NCBI GenBank assembly: GCA_031271805.1
Contig: JAISUX010000103.1
Span: forward strand, 1-35,407
DNA length: 35,407 nucleotides
Origin: Tannerella sp.
GTDB lineage: Bacteria; Bacteroidota; Bacteroidia; Bacteroidales; Tannerellaceae
Direction of reading: 5' to 3'
Below, piece after piece: positions 1 to 6,200 of this stretch. Each line of letters starts with the position of its first letter. Position 1 is the first letter of the stretch. Made by a program: the position numbers and the translations under genes. The notes under the pieces were generated by a model. It was given only the letters and a program-made list of their open reading frames with translations, did not search any database and had not been told where the DNA came from.

Positions 1-33
1 GCGACAGGAAACAGCTGATTAGGAAGCGTTTAC

Positions 34-133
34 GCGTCATTGCAAGATATGCCCCCTCGCGTCATTAAGAGAAGCGCTCCCCACGTGTCATTACGAGATG
101 CGCCCCACAACTTAAGGAGGAACGAAGCAATCT
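34..133. repeat. Degenerate short repeat cluster (GTCATT-type), three copies
   Basis: Three imperfect copies of a unit beginning GTCATT(g/a)(c/a)(a/g)AGA and running into a C-rich stretch start near 35, 60 and 86. The last copy continues into a segment ending in GAAGCAATCTC. The spacing is about 25 bases. Dispersed GTCATTGCGAG...GAAGCAATCTC elements are known from many bacterial genomes as intergenic repeats. That this is such an element is inferred from resemblance, not from copies elsewhere in the genome. The cluster abuts the broken 3' end of the RhuM-like gene. Confidence 0.6.
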
Positions 134-152
134 CATCGAAACATAATGGGCG

Positions 153-770
153 TCAAATATTTTGTACGCTTTCATCCAAATAGTTATCTATCAGCACGAT
201 GCGCTTCTTTGCAGCACGTATCAGGTCGGCGACAAACACGAAAGCGTCAAAAATCTGCCCGTCGTAGAAGACGCCCTCTTTGGGAGGGATTTCGGTGCGG
301 ACGATGAAATCTATCTGCTTCTGATGTTCAAGCAACATCTGTTTATGCTCATTGAGAGTGTTGTCAATCTGTTCAAAGCGCTGATTTACAACGTATCCTC
401 GCAACAGATATTCTTTCAAGGTCTTGGTCGCCCAAATACGAAATTCTGTACCTCGTTTAGTATTAACGCGATACCCCAAAGCAATTATCATATCCAGATT
501 GAAATAATCTATCCGACGTACAACTTCACGGTTCCCTTCTTTTTGAACTGTTCGGAAATTCCGAACAGTTGAGTTCCTGTCTAATTCGTAGGTAGCGTAG
601 ATGTTTTTGATGTGTTCGCTGATATTTGCTTTGCTCGAATCGAACAGCATAACCATCTGGGCTTGCGTAAGCCAGACGGTCTCGTTCTCTACCATAACGT
701 CCAACTGAATAGCGTTATCAGGCTGATAGAGAATGATTTCATTCTTCGTTTTGGCAATTTCGGCTGTCAT
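153..770 (-). pseudogene. RhuM-family protein, C-terminally truncated
   Basis: The 205-residue product matches the virulence RhuM family. The N-terminal part starts with a NEI(I)LYQ-like strand and contains VWLTQAQM and NISEHIKNI, which look like a DNA-binding fold. It continues with the conserved YFNLDMIIALGYRVNTKRG and FRIWATKTLKEYLLRGY. A second conserved stretch, IPPKEGVFYDGQIFDA, leads to LIDNYLDES, where the frame stops. Family members, as I recall them, are about 330 residues and continue for roughly 100 more after this point, so the C-terminal part appears lost. The break lies next to the repeats at 34-133. I chose the ATG at 770 over an in-frame ATG at 824, because the family begins just before the NEI motif and a -7 box lies at 791-799, between the two. 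RhuM genes are often accessory and lie near restriction or mobile loci. The biochemical function is unknown. Confidence 0.75.
546..570. repeat. Perfect 25-bp palindrome inside the RhuM-like gene
   Basis: Arms AACTGTTCGGAA (546-557) and TTCCGAACAGTT (559-570) are exact reverse complements around a single central base. The palindrome encodes a STVRNFRTVQ segment. It could be an operator-like site or only a consequence of the repeated amino-acid pattern. Confidence 0.7.
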
Positions 771-790
771 TGTTGTTAAATTTTCACGCC

Positions 791-824
791 GCAAATGTAA
801 GAAATATTTTTGAACATCTGACAA
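791..824 (-). promoter_or_regulatory. Promoter of the RhuM-like gene
   Basis: On the minus strand TACATTTGC (799-791) matches the Bacteroidota -7 consensus TAnnTTTG. A TTG at 824-822 lies 22 nt upstream as a possible -33 element. The ATG at 770 is 20 nt downstream of the box. Confidence 0.6.
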
Positions 825-850
825 TCAGGTGCTTTGATTTAGTATTTTTT

Positions 851-963
851 GAACACAAATAACACAAAAAACGCAGATTTTCGCAAATCTTTTTTATTCA
901 AACTCATTGATTCACTGCGCTTTAGAAGAAATGAATTTGCGTCGATTTGCGTAATTTGCGTTC
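851..963. repeat. Imperfect inverted repeat built from A(C)RCAAAT units
   Basis: An 18-base arm at 851-868 (GAACACAAATAACACAAA) is matched in inverse orientation by 946-963 with three mismatches. Both sides carry further copies of the CGCAAAT word (881-887 on plus; 936-942 on minus). The 77 bases between the arms contain no gene I can support. This looks like a dispersed intergenic repeat or the remains of a small element. Confidence 0.45.
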
Positions 964-970
964 TTTTTCA

Positions 971-1082
971 GACTTTTGATGCATCCGCTTTGTCGGCTTT
1001 GCAACTTGCTTTGTCGCGGGGCCGGCTTGCGGCTTTGCATCTTACTTTGTTGCTGTGCTGACGATGCGGCTTTGCAACTTGC
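971..1082. repeat. Degenerate tandem repeat, period 36-37 bp, three copies
   Basis: The 14-mer CGGCTTTGCA(A/T)CTT occurs at 994, 1030 and 1067, spaced 36 and 37 bases. Each copy is followed by a GCTTTGT/ACTTTGT-like segment. The copy at 1067 lies within the 3' end of the small gene 1042-1200. Because one spacing is 37 and not 36, the reading frame shifts between copies and a stop is reached. Confidence 0.7.
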
Positions 1083-1200
1083 GGATTCTTGCATTAATCT
1101 GCTGGCTCATGAATCCGTTGCCGGCCAGCCTGTACTTGTCTGCCTGATAGCGAAGCATAGATAACTCGCGCAGACATTCCTTTTCAATCATTGTTTTCAT
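1042..1200 (-). CDS. Small hypothetical protein, 52 aa
   Basis: The reading frame opens at the ATG 1200 and closes at TAA 1044-1042. It gives a basic, probably helical 52-residue peptide with CLRELSMLRYQADKYR and FMSQQINARIRKLQSR segments. A perfect -7 box lies 33 nt upstream at 1242-1234, which is the main reason I regard it as a real gene. The last dozen residues are encoded by the third copy of a 36-37 bp tandem repeat. A one-base contraction there would extend the protein in the same direction to about 96 residues, ending at 912. No function is recognised. It could be a repeat-associated gene and not conserved. Confidence 0.5.
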   Translation of the reverse strand: MKTMIEKECLRELSMLRYQADKYRLAGNGFMSQQINARIRKLQSRIVSTATK

Positions 1201-1233
1201 AATCGTAAAATAAAAATCACTATTAAAACCGCC

Positions 1234-1242
1234 GCAAAGGTA
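1234..1242 (-). promoter_or_regulatory. -7 promoter box for the small gene at 1042-1200
   Basis: The minus strand reads TACCTTTGC, an exact match to TAnnTTTGC. No convincing -33 TTTG is seen 19-21 nt upstream. The box is 33 nt from the ATG at 1200. Confidence 0.5.
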
Positions 1243-1419
1243 CGGCCTTATTCAATACACCGGCTAATTTTTTAAGTTAAAAAACGTTGGATGGGTGTAT
1301 TTTTAACACTTGTCGGATAGAGGTCGGGGCGTATTTACAACTGTTCGGATAACAATTGCTATCTGTTTCCTTATATCGTTCCATATATTTCATCCTGTTC
1401 AAACTTTTCGAATATTTTT

Positions 1420-1451
1420 TTTGATAAACCCAAAAATCGTATTACTTTTGC
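1420..1451 (+). promoter_or_regulatory. Promoter of the ABM lipoprotein-lipA-lipB unit
   Basis: TTTG at 1420-1423 and TACTTTTGC at 1443-1451 are separated by 19 nt. This is the Bacteroidota -33/-7 arrangement. Transcription would begin near 1458, shortly before the ATG at 1475. Confidence 0.75.
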
Positions 1452-1474
1452 AGTGGATTTTAAACGATTTGGAT

Positions 1475-1867
1475 ATGAAAAAGTTATTCTTTTTATTGAT
1501 TATGGCCGTTGTAGTTGCTTCATGCGACAATGCGGCAAAGAAGAGTGATGCCGGAAGTGCGGCGGAACAAACGGTTGCGGCAAAGCCGACAAAGAAGGTT
1601 ATCGTGGCGCGTCTTACCGTTAAGGAAGGCGCAGAGGCCGCTTTTATTGAGGTCGCCTCGGCATTGGTGAAAGCTACAAATCAGGAATCGGGCTGCTTGT
1701 TTTACAACTTGTACCAGTCGCCCGTTGACCCGAAGTCATTCCTGTTTTATGAAGAGTATGTTGACCAGGCCGCGTTCGATTTTCATGCTGCGTCCGACCA
1801 TTTTAAGGCCTTCCAGGCGGGCATTGACGGTTTGGTTGACGGCGATATGATTGTCGGGCAGTTCTGA
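1475..1867 (+). CDS. Lipoprotein with antibiotic-biosynthesis-monooxygenase-like (ABM) domain
   Basis: The product has 130 residues. Residues 1-17 form a lipoprotein signal: KK, a hydrophobic core, and lipobox VVASC with Cys17. A short Ala/Lys-rich linker follows. From about residue 40 there is a single ferredoxin-like ABM domain: VIVARLTVKEGAEAAF, then SGCLFYNLYQSP, FLFYEEYVD and HAASDHFKAF. ABM domains are small dimeric folds found in quinol or haem monooxygenases and in many proteins of unknown role, so no reaction can be assigned. The start at 1475 is favoured over upstream in-frame ATGs because it gives the signal peptide directly and lies downstream of the promoter. lipA begins 10 nt after the stop. 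That spacing suggests co-transcription, but I see no functional link to lipoate. Confidence 0.82.
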   Translation: MKKLFFLLIMAVVVASCDNAAKKSDAGSAAEQTVAAKPTKKVIVARLTVKEGAEAAFIEVASALVKATNQESGCLFYNLYQSPVDPKSFLFYEEYVDQAAFDFHAASDHFKAFQAGIDGLVDGDMIVGQF

Positions 1868-1877
1868 GGCCGGCTCA

Positions 1878-2726
1878 ATGTCATATCAAAGAAAACCTGA
1901 GTGGTTGAAAATCAGACTGCCTCACAATGAATTATCCGGTGAGGTAGATAGAATTATTGAGGAACATCGGTTGCACACTGTTTGTTCGAGTGCGTTATGT
2001 CCCAATAAAGGCGAATGTTGGGGGCGCGGAACAGCGACATTCCTGATTGGCGGTGACGTCTGCACCCGTTCGTGCAAGTTTTGCAATGTGCTGACCGGAC
2101 GTCCCAAACCCCTTGACCCAGACGAACCGGCAAACATAGCACGCTCGGTCAAATTGCTGGGACTGAAACATGTCGTTATTACTTCCGTTGACCGTGACGA
2201 TCTTGATGATCTCGGCGCAACGCATTGGGCGCAGGTTATCCGCGCCATAAAAACCGAAAATCCTAAAACGACAATGGAGACGCTTATTCCCGATTTCCAT
2301 GGGCGTAACGAGCTGATAAATAAGGTTATACATGCCGCTCCCGAAATAATTTCCCATAACCTTGAGACGGTGCGTCGCTTGTCGAAGGCCATCCGTAGCC
2401 GCGCTACTTACGAGTTGTCGTTGCAAGTAATCAGGCAGATAGCCGCTTCGGGCATTGTCGCCAAGTCGGGTATTATGCTTGGCCTCGGCGAGACGCGCGA
2501 CGAAGTGCTTGCGACGATGGACGATCTTCTCGACGCAGGCTGTCAAGTGATGACTATAGGCCAATACTTGCGGCCGAGCGCTGCCAATATTGAGGTGGCA
2601 GAATACGTCCATCCCGACGTCTTTAACGAATACCGCCGGATAGGCGAGGAAAAAGGCTTCCGCTTCGTCGAAAGTGCGCCGTTAGTACGTTCCAGTTATC
2701 ATGCCGAGCGGCACGTAAAGTCTTGA
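1878..2726 (+). CDS. lipA: Lipoyl synthase
   Basis: This radical-SAM enzyme inserts two sulfur atoms into protein-bound octanoyl groups to make lipoyl cofactors for 2-oxoacid dehydrogenases and the glycine cleavage system. The 282-residue product has both cluster motifs. The auxiliary cluster motif is C36-x4-C41-x5-C47 (CSSALCPNKGEC), and the radical-SAM motif is C62-x3-C66-x2-C69 (CTRSCKFC). The C-terminal PLVRSSYHA carries the conserved serine that ligates the auxiliary cluster. The ATG at 1878 is preferred to an in-frame TTG at 1851, which lies inside the upstream gene. The stop at 2724-2726 is followed by lipB 11 nt later. LipA and LipB together form the endogenous lipoylation pathway. 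Confidence 0.96.
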   Translation: MSYQRKPEWLKIRLPHNELSGEVDRIIEEHRLHTVCSSALCPNKGECWGRGTATFLIGGDVCTRSCKFCNVLTGRPKPLDPDEPANIARSVKLLGLKHVVITSVDRDDLDDLGATHWAQVIRAIKTENPKTTMETLIPDFHGRNELINKVIHAAPEIISHNLETVRRLSKAIRSRATYELSLQVIRQIAASGIVAKSGIMLGLGETRDEVLATMDDLLDAGCQVMTIGQYLRPSAANIEVAEYVHPDVFNEYRRIGEEKGFRFVESAPLVRSSYHAERHVKS

Positions 2727-2737
2727 TACAAGTATCT

Positions 2738-3382
2738 ATGGATAAGACAATTAAGCATATAGATTGGGGCGTTCTCGACTATATGTCCGCATGGCAGCGG
2801 CAAGAATCATTGATGGAGCAGCTGAAAATCGACCCCGCTCAACCCAATTACTTGATCATGGTTGAACATCCCCATGTCTATACAATTGGAAAAAACGGCG
2901 ATCAGGCCAATTTGCTGCGTCTCCCGCCGGATGTCGAACTGATTAAAGTCAACCGTGGCGGCGACATAACCTATCACGGCTTCGGGCAAGTGGTGGTTTA
3001 TCCCGTCTTCAGGCTTGAGGCTTTCGGGATGGATATCCGCAAGTATATTTTTTCACTCGAAGAGGTTGTGATACGGACTATTTCGAGATATGGCGTGACA
3101 GGCAGCCGTATAGAAAAGGCGCGTGGTGTTTGGCTTGAACCCGATACTCCTGCCGCACGGAAAATATGCGCCATAGGCGTGCGTTGCTCACACTTCATAA
3201 CCATGCATGGCTTTGCACTGAACGCCAACACCGACCTGTCCTATTTTAATAACATAAACCCATGCGGCTTTGTCGATAAAGGCGTTACTTCTCTCGCTGT
3301 CGAAACAGGCCGTCAAATTGATATCCCCTCCCTTAAACAAATTATTCTTGAAGAATTTGAAAACATATTTCTGAATAGATAA
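2738..3382 (+). CDS. lipB: Octanoyl-[acyl carrier protein]:protein octanoyltransferase
   Basis: LipB moves octanoate from acyl carrier protein to lipoyl domains, producing the substrate for LipA. The 214-residue product carries the signature RGGDITYHGFGQ (residues 73-84). It has the catalytic lysine in ARKICAIG (about Lys142) and the catalytic cysteine in NINPCGF (about Cys176). I chose the ATG at 2738, which gives MDKTIKHIDWG, the usual N-terminus. An in-frame TTG at 2723 overlapping the lipA stop would add five residues. It is the last gene of the 1475-3382 unit, and I see no clear terminator after it. Confidence 0.95.
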   Translation: MDKTIKHIDWGVLDYMSAWQRQESLMEQLKIDPAQPNYLIMVEHPHVYTIGKNGDQANLLRLPPDVELIKVNRGGDITYHGFGQVVVYPVFRLEAFGMDIRKYIFSLEEVVIRTISRYGVTGSRIEKARGVWLEPDTPAARKICAIGVRCSHFITMHGFALNANTDLSYFNNINPCGFVDKGVTSLAVETGRQIDIPSLKQIILEEFENIFLNR

Positions 3383-3465
3383 TAATTACAAATAAAACAT
3401 AATATAACTTAATTTATTCTCCCGATACAACGAGAAGACTTCTAATTTTTAAAAGAAAATCGGAA

Positions 3466-3514
3466 TATCGTTTTTTGATACAATTTTTTTCGAAATTATC
3501 GTTTTTTGATACAA
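3466..3514. repeat. 18-bp exact direct repeat, period 31
   Basis: TATCGTTTTTTGATACAA is found at 3466-3483 and again at 3497-3514, separated by 13 bases. The core contains a weak dyad, TATC...GATA. A pair of identical sites 31 bp (about three helical turns) apart upstream of a promoter is compatible with cooperative binding of a regulator. No regulator is identified. Confidence 0.6.
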
Positions 3515-3621
3515 ATCGGATTTTAGTTCACGGTTTGCGTAAAAGATTTCCAAACAGTTTCAATAAATGAAACGATTTAATAATATTTAACATATAACTT
3601 TCAAAATTAGTATGAAAAAAA

Positions 3622-3655
3622 TTTGCACTCAGGATTTTTTCTCATATATCTTTGC
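3622..3655 (+). promoter_or_regulatory. Promoter of the orphan gene at 3761
   Basis: TTTG at 3622-3625 and TATCTTTGC at 3647-3655 are spaced 21 nt. The predicted 5' leader is about 100 nt. Confidence 0.65.
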
Positions 3656-3760
3656 ATATAAATTATCCGTCAGATAATTTGAATTTATTTTTCAAGTTTC
3701 GGACGAATTTATATTAACAATATTTAAGAAATTAGCTAAATTAGAAATATAGATATTAAA

Positions 3761-4036
3761 ATGAAAGAAGATATATGTATAGTAAGAAGTAACAGAATTC
3801 CTCATCCGGTCAAAATTAAGAAGATCGGGTTAAAAACGGGGAGGATATCCGAGTATGGCTATAATAATGGCTATTACAGGCTTAACGGTTACGGAAACAG
3901 CAGTCTCGCGAATGATTTGAATCTTATCGGCAAAAGTTTTGCAGGTAATGTGATAACTGTTTTCACTTACATATACAATTTTAACAAGCCATCTGTTCAT
4001 AGGAAATACGAGTTTCGATTATACGAGAATAATTAG
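3761..4036 (+). CDS. Hypothetical protein, 91 aa, unrecognised
   Basis: I do not recognise this protein. It is 91 residues and basic in its first 30 residues (VRSNRIPHPVKIKKIGLKTGR). Then comes an unusual Tyr/Asn/Gly-rich stretch, YGYNNGYYRLNGYGN (about residues 32-46), and an aromatic C-terminal half. It has no signal peptide and no membrane segment. The gene is monocistronic: its own promoter lies upstream with two exact 18-mers before it, and a strong terminator follows 80 bp after the stop. Its composition is more AT-rich than its neighbours, consistent with recent acquisition or a fast-evolving lineage-specific gene. The isolated regulation argues that it is expressed. Confidence 0.6.
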   Translation: MKEDICIVRSNRIPHPVKIKKIGLKTGRISEYGYNNGYYRLNGYGNSSLANDLNLIGKSFAGNVITVFTYIYNFNKPSVHRKYEFRLYENN

Positions 4037-4115
4037 GACCTTAAAAAAAACCACAAACTGCATACCTCATCATGTTGATCCAAAAAACCACACTTGTTGT
4101 TTTTCTTAGTTAGAG

Positions 4116-4152
4116 TTGGAGGGGAGATTTGTTCTTCTCTCCAATTTTTTTT
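4116..4152 (+). terminator. Intrinsic terminator after the orphan gene
   Basis: A 12-bp stem pairs 4116-4127 (TTGGAGGGGAGA) with 4133-4144 (TCTTCTCTCCAA), including two G-U pairs, around a 5-nt loop. Eight T residues follow at 4145-4152. The loop also supplies the TTTG -33 element of the ribF promoter. Confidence 0.85.
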
Positions 4153-4159
4153 ACTTTTG
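4128..4159 (+). promoter_or_regulatory. Promoter of the ribF-argE-flippase unit, overlapping a terminator
   Basis: TTTG at 4128-4131 and TACTTTTG at 4152-4159 are separated by 20 nt. The -33 element is in the hairpin loop and the spacer contains the hairpin's 3' arm and T-run. Transcription would begin near 4166, just before the ATG at 4180. Confidence 0.7.
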
Positions 4160-4179
4160 TGGGATAATTGTCAAGTAAA

Positions 4180-5130
4180 ATGAAAGTTATAGACGATATA
4201 AAGGACTGGGACGCAGGGGCTACGGCGGCGACAATTGGTTTTTTCGATGGCGTTCATTTGGGTCATCGCTATCTGCTTGCAGAGTTGCGGCGGCTTGCGG
4301 CGGCGCGTGGGTTGCCTTCGGCGGTAATAACTTTTTCACGACATCCGCGTATCGTTCTTCAATCCGATTACCAGCCAAAAATGCTTAATTCGTTCGACGA
4401 AAAAATTGAATTGCTTGCCGAAACAGGCGTTGATTATGCCTTTATTATGGATTTTACATCCGGTTTGGCAGCGCTTTCTGCAGACAAATTTATTAAGGAT
4501 ATTTTACGTAATCACTTAAATATCAAGATGTTATTGATAGGATACGATCACCGTTTCGGCTATAAGCGGGCTGAAGGCTTCGAGAAATACGCGGAATATG
4601 GGAGTGAGTGCGGGATAGAGGTAGTAAGCGCTTCGTCGTTCAGTAATGCCGGTGCGGCGGTCAGTTCGTCGGCAGTCAGGCGGTATATTGAGGCCGGCAA
4701 TGTTGCCATGGCAGCGCGTTTGTTGGGATACGATTATCGGCTGAAGGGGCATGTGGTCGGCGGCGCGAAGATTGGCCGTTCAATAGGCTTTCCTACGGCT
4801 AATATTGCTGTGGATGAGGCGTTTAAGGTCATTCCTTTGTATGGATCGTATGCAGTTTGGGTTGTGATCGACGGGCATTATATGAAGGGAATGTTGTATG
4901 TCGGCAGCCGCCCCACGGTTGACGACGGCGTTCCGAGTATCGAGGTCAATATTTTTGATTTCTCGGATGATATTTACGGTAAGGAGGTTATGGTCGAGTT
5001 TGTTGAGTTTGTCCGCAGCGACGAGAAGTTCGCTTCGCTTGAAGAATTAGCTGTGCAGATGATGAAAGATAAATCTGCGGTTGACAAAATTTTGGACGAA
5101 AAGTCGCGTTATATAAAATATAAATATTGA
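4180..5130 (+). CDS. ribF: Bifunctional riboflavin kinase / FAD synthetase
   Basis: RibF phosphorylates riboflavin to FMN and adenylylates FMN to FAD. The 316-residue protein has the usual two domains. The N-terminal nucleotidyltransferase has GFFDGVHLGH (residues 20-29, the HxGH-type ATP site), GYDHRFG and an SSSAVR segment. The C-terminal kinase has GRSIGFPTAN (about 199-208), which contains the PTAN motif that binds Mg-ATP. An in-frame TTG at 4168 is possible, but ATG 4180 gives a more typical N-terminus. The stop is followed four bases later by the GTG start of the M20 deacetylase, so translation may be coupled. Confidence 0.95.
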   Translation: MKVIDDIKDWDAGATAATIGFFDGVHLGHRYLLAELRRLAAARGLPSAVITFSRHPRIVLQSDYQPKMLNSFDEKIELLAETGVDYAFIMDFTSGLAALSADKFIKDILRNHLNIKMLLIGYDHRFGYKRAEGFEKYAEYGSECGIEVVSASSFSNAGAAVSSSAVRRYIEAGNVAMAARLLGYDYRLKGHVVGGAKIGRSIGFPTANIAVDEAFKVIPLYGSYAVWVVIDGHYMKGMLYVGSRPTVDDGVPSIEVNIFDFSDDIYGKEVMVEFVEFVRSDEKFASLEELAVQMMKDKSAVDKILDEKSRYIKYKY

Positions 5131-5134
5131 CAAA

Positions 5135-6193
5135 GTGGAACAATTTTACGATGCGGTGGATTTGTTGAAGGGAATGATAGCTATCCCTTCGTTCAGCAGA
5201 GATGAGAAAGCGATCGCCGATTTCTTGGAAGCGCAATGGTTGAAGACGGGCTTGGTTGTTAAGCGCACAGGGAATAACCTGTTGTTGACCGGCGGCATAG
5301 ATACAGCAAAGCCCACGCTGCTGCTCAATTCCCATATAGACACCGTTCAGCCAGTCAGCGGTTGGACGCACGATCCTTTTGTGCCCGACGATTCCGACGG
5401 CGAGCATCTGTATGGTTTGGGAAGCAACGATGCCGGCGCTTCGTTAGTCTCTCTGTATGAGATATTTACAATTCTTTCGCGTCGTGAACAGTCGTATAAT
5501 CTGATCTTTCTTGCTTCGGCGGAGGAAGAAGTTTCGGGTAAGGGCGGTGTTGAGAGCGTTCTGCCGATGCTGCCGGAAATATCCTTTGCTGTCGTGGGTG
5601 AGCCGACGGGTATGAGACCGGCGGTTGCCGAAAAGGGCTTGATGGTGCTTGACTGCGCCGTGCGCGGCATTGCCGGACATGCGGCTCGCGACGAAGGCGT
5701 CAATGCTATCTCGCTTGCGATGCGCGAAATCGACTGGTTCAACTCCTACCGCTTTCCTGAACAGAGCGAACTGCTTGGCGCTGTCAAAATGAGTGTGACA
5801 CAGATTAGCGCCGGCACACAGCATAATGTCATTCCCGACCTCTGCACCTTCACGGTTGACGTCCGCAGCAACGAGTTCTATACTAACGAAGACTTGCTGA
5901 GGCAGATACGGGCGCAGGTACGTTGTGAAGTTATCGCCCGCAGCACGCGCCTCAACTCGTCGCGCACCGATATTGCACACCCATTCGTGAAACGCGCCGT
6001 TATGCTCGGTAAGCAGCCCTTCGGCTCGCCGACATTGAGCGACCAAGCCTTGATGCCTTTCCCATCGGTCAAGATAGGCCCCGGAGATTCCGCCCGCTCG
6101 CACAGTGCCGACGAATATGTGCTGCTATCGGAACTCCGCGATGCCATCAGCGAATATATCCTGCTTCTCGACGGGCTTGAAATCTCTCAATGA
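5135..6193 (+). CDS. argE: M20-family deacetylase, acetylornithine deacetylase-like
   Basis: This zinc-dependent amidohydrolase has 352 residues and most resembles Bacteroides ArgE-type enzymes, which remove an acyl group from ornithine or citrulline intermediates in arginine synthesis. Metal ligands and catalytic residues are visible: H67 and D69 in LNSHID, D99 in GSNDAGAS, the E130-E132 cluster in ASAEEEV, E156 in GEPTG and H323 in RSHSADEYV. The lid domain follows GLMVLDCAVRG. In Bacteroidota this step may use N-succinyl substrates, and the sequence alone does not decide that. The start is GTG, because no in-frame ATG lies upstream within the gap to ribF and later ATGs would cut into the conserved fold. 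No other arginine genes are in the window. Confidence 0.85.
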   Translation: MEQFYDAVDLLKGMIAIPSFSRDEKAIADFLEAQWLKTGLVVKRTGNNLLLTGGIDTAKPTLLLNSHIDTVQPVSGWTHDPFVPDDSDGEHLYGLGSNDAGASLVSLYEIFTILSRREQSYNLIFLASAEEEVSGKGGVESVLPMLPEISFAVVGEPTGMRPAVAEKGLMVLDCAVRGIAGHAARDEGVNAISLAMREIDWFNSYRFPEQSELLGAVKMSVTQISAGTQHNVIPDLCTFTVDVRSNEFYTNEDLLRQIRAQVRCEVIARSTRLNSSRTDIAHPFVKRAVMLGKQPFGSPTLSDQALMPFPSVKIGPGDSARSHSADEYVLLSELRDAISEYILLLDGLEISQ

Positions 6194-6200
6194 CGATACA

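Larger units (their letters stand above)
3383..3760. other. AT-rich intergenic region with direct repeat and promoter
   Basis: This 378 bp stretch holds no coding frame I can support. It contains an exact 18-base direct repeat (3466 and 3497), a small inverted repeat (GTTTCA/TGAAAC, 3557-3573) and a promoter at 3622-3655. It is markedly more AT-rich than the flanking genes. No terminator for lipB is visible. Confidence 0.6.

Noticed and set aside
162..572. 136-codon frame on the plus strand
   Set aside because: It is antisense to the well-supported RhuM-like gene and has no promoter or family match.
849..1061. 70-codon plus-strand frame
   Set aside because: It spans repeats and is opposed to the small minus-strand gene; the sequence looks low-complexity.
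1995..2612. 205-codon minus-strand frame
   Set aside because: It is a shadow of lipA, whose catalytic cysteines are clear.
5444..6103. 219-codon minus-strand frame
   Set aside because: It is a shadow of the M20 deacetylase.
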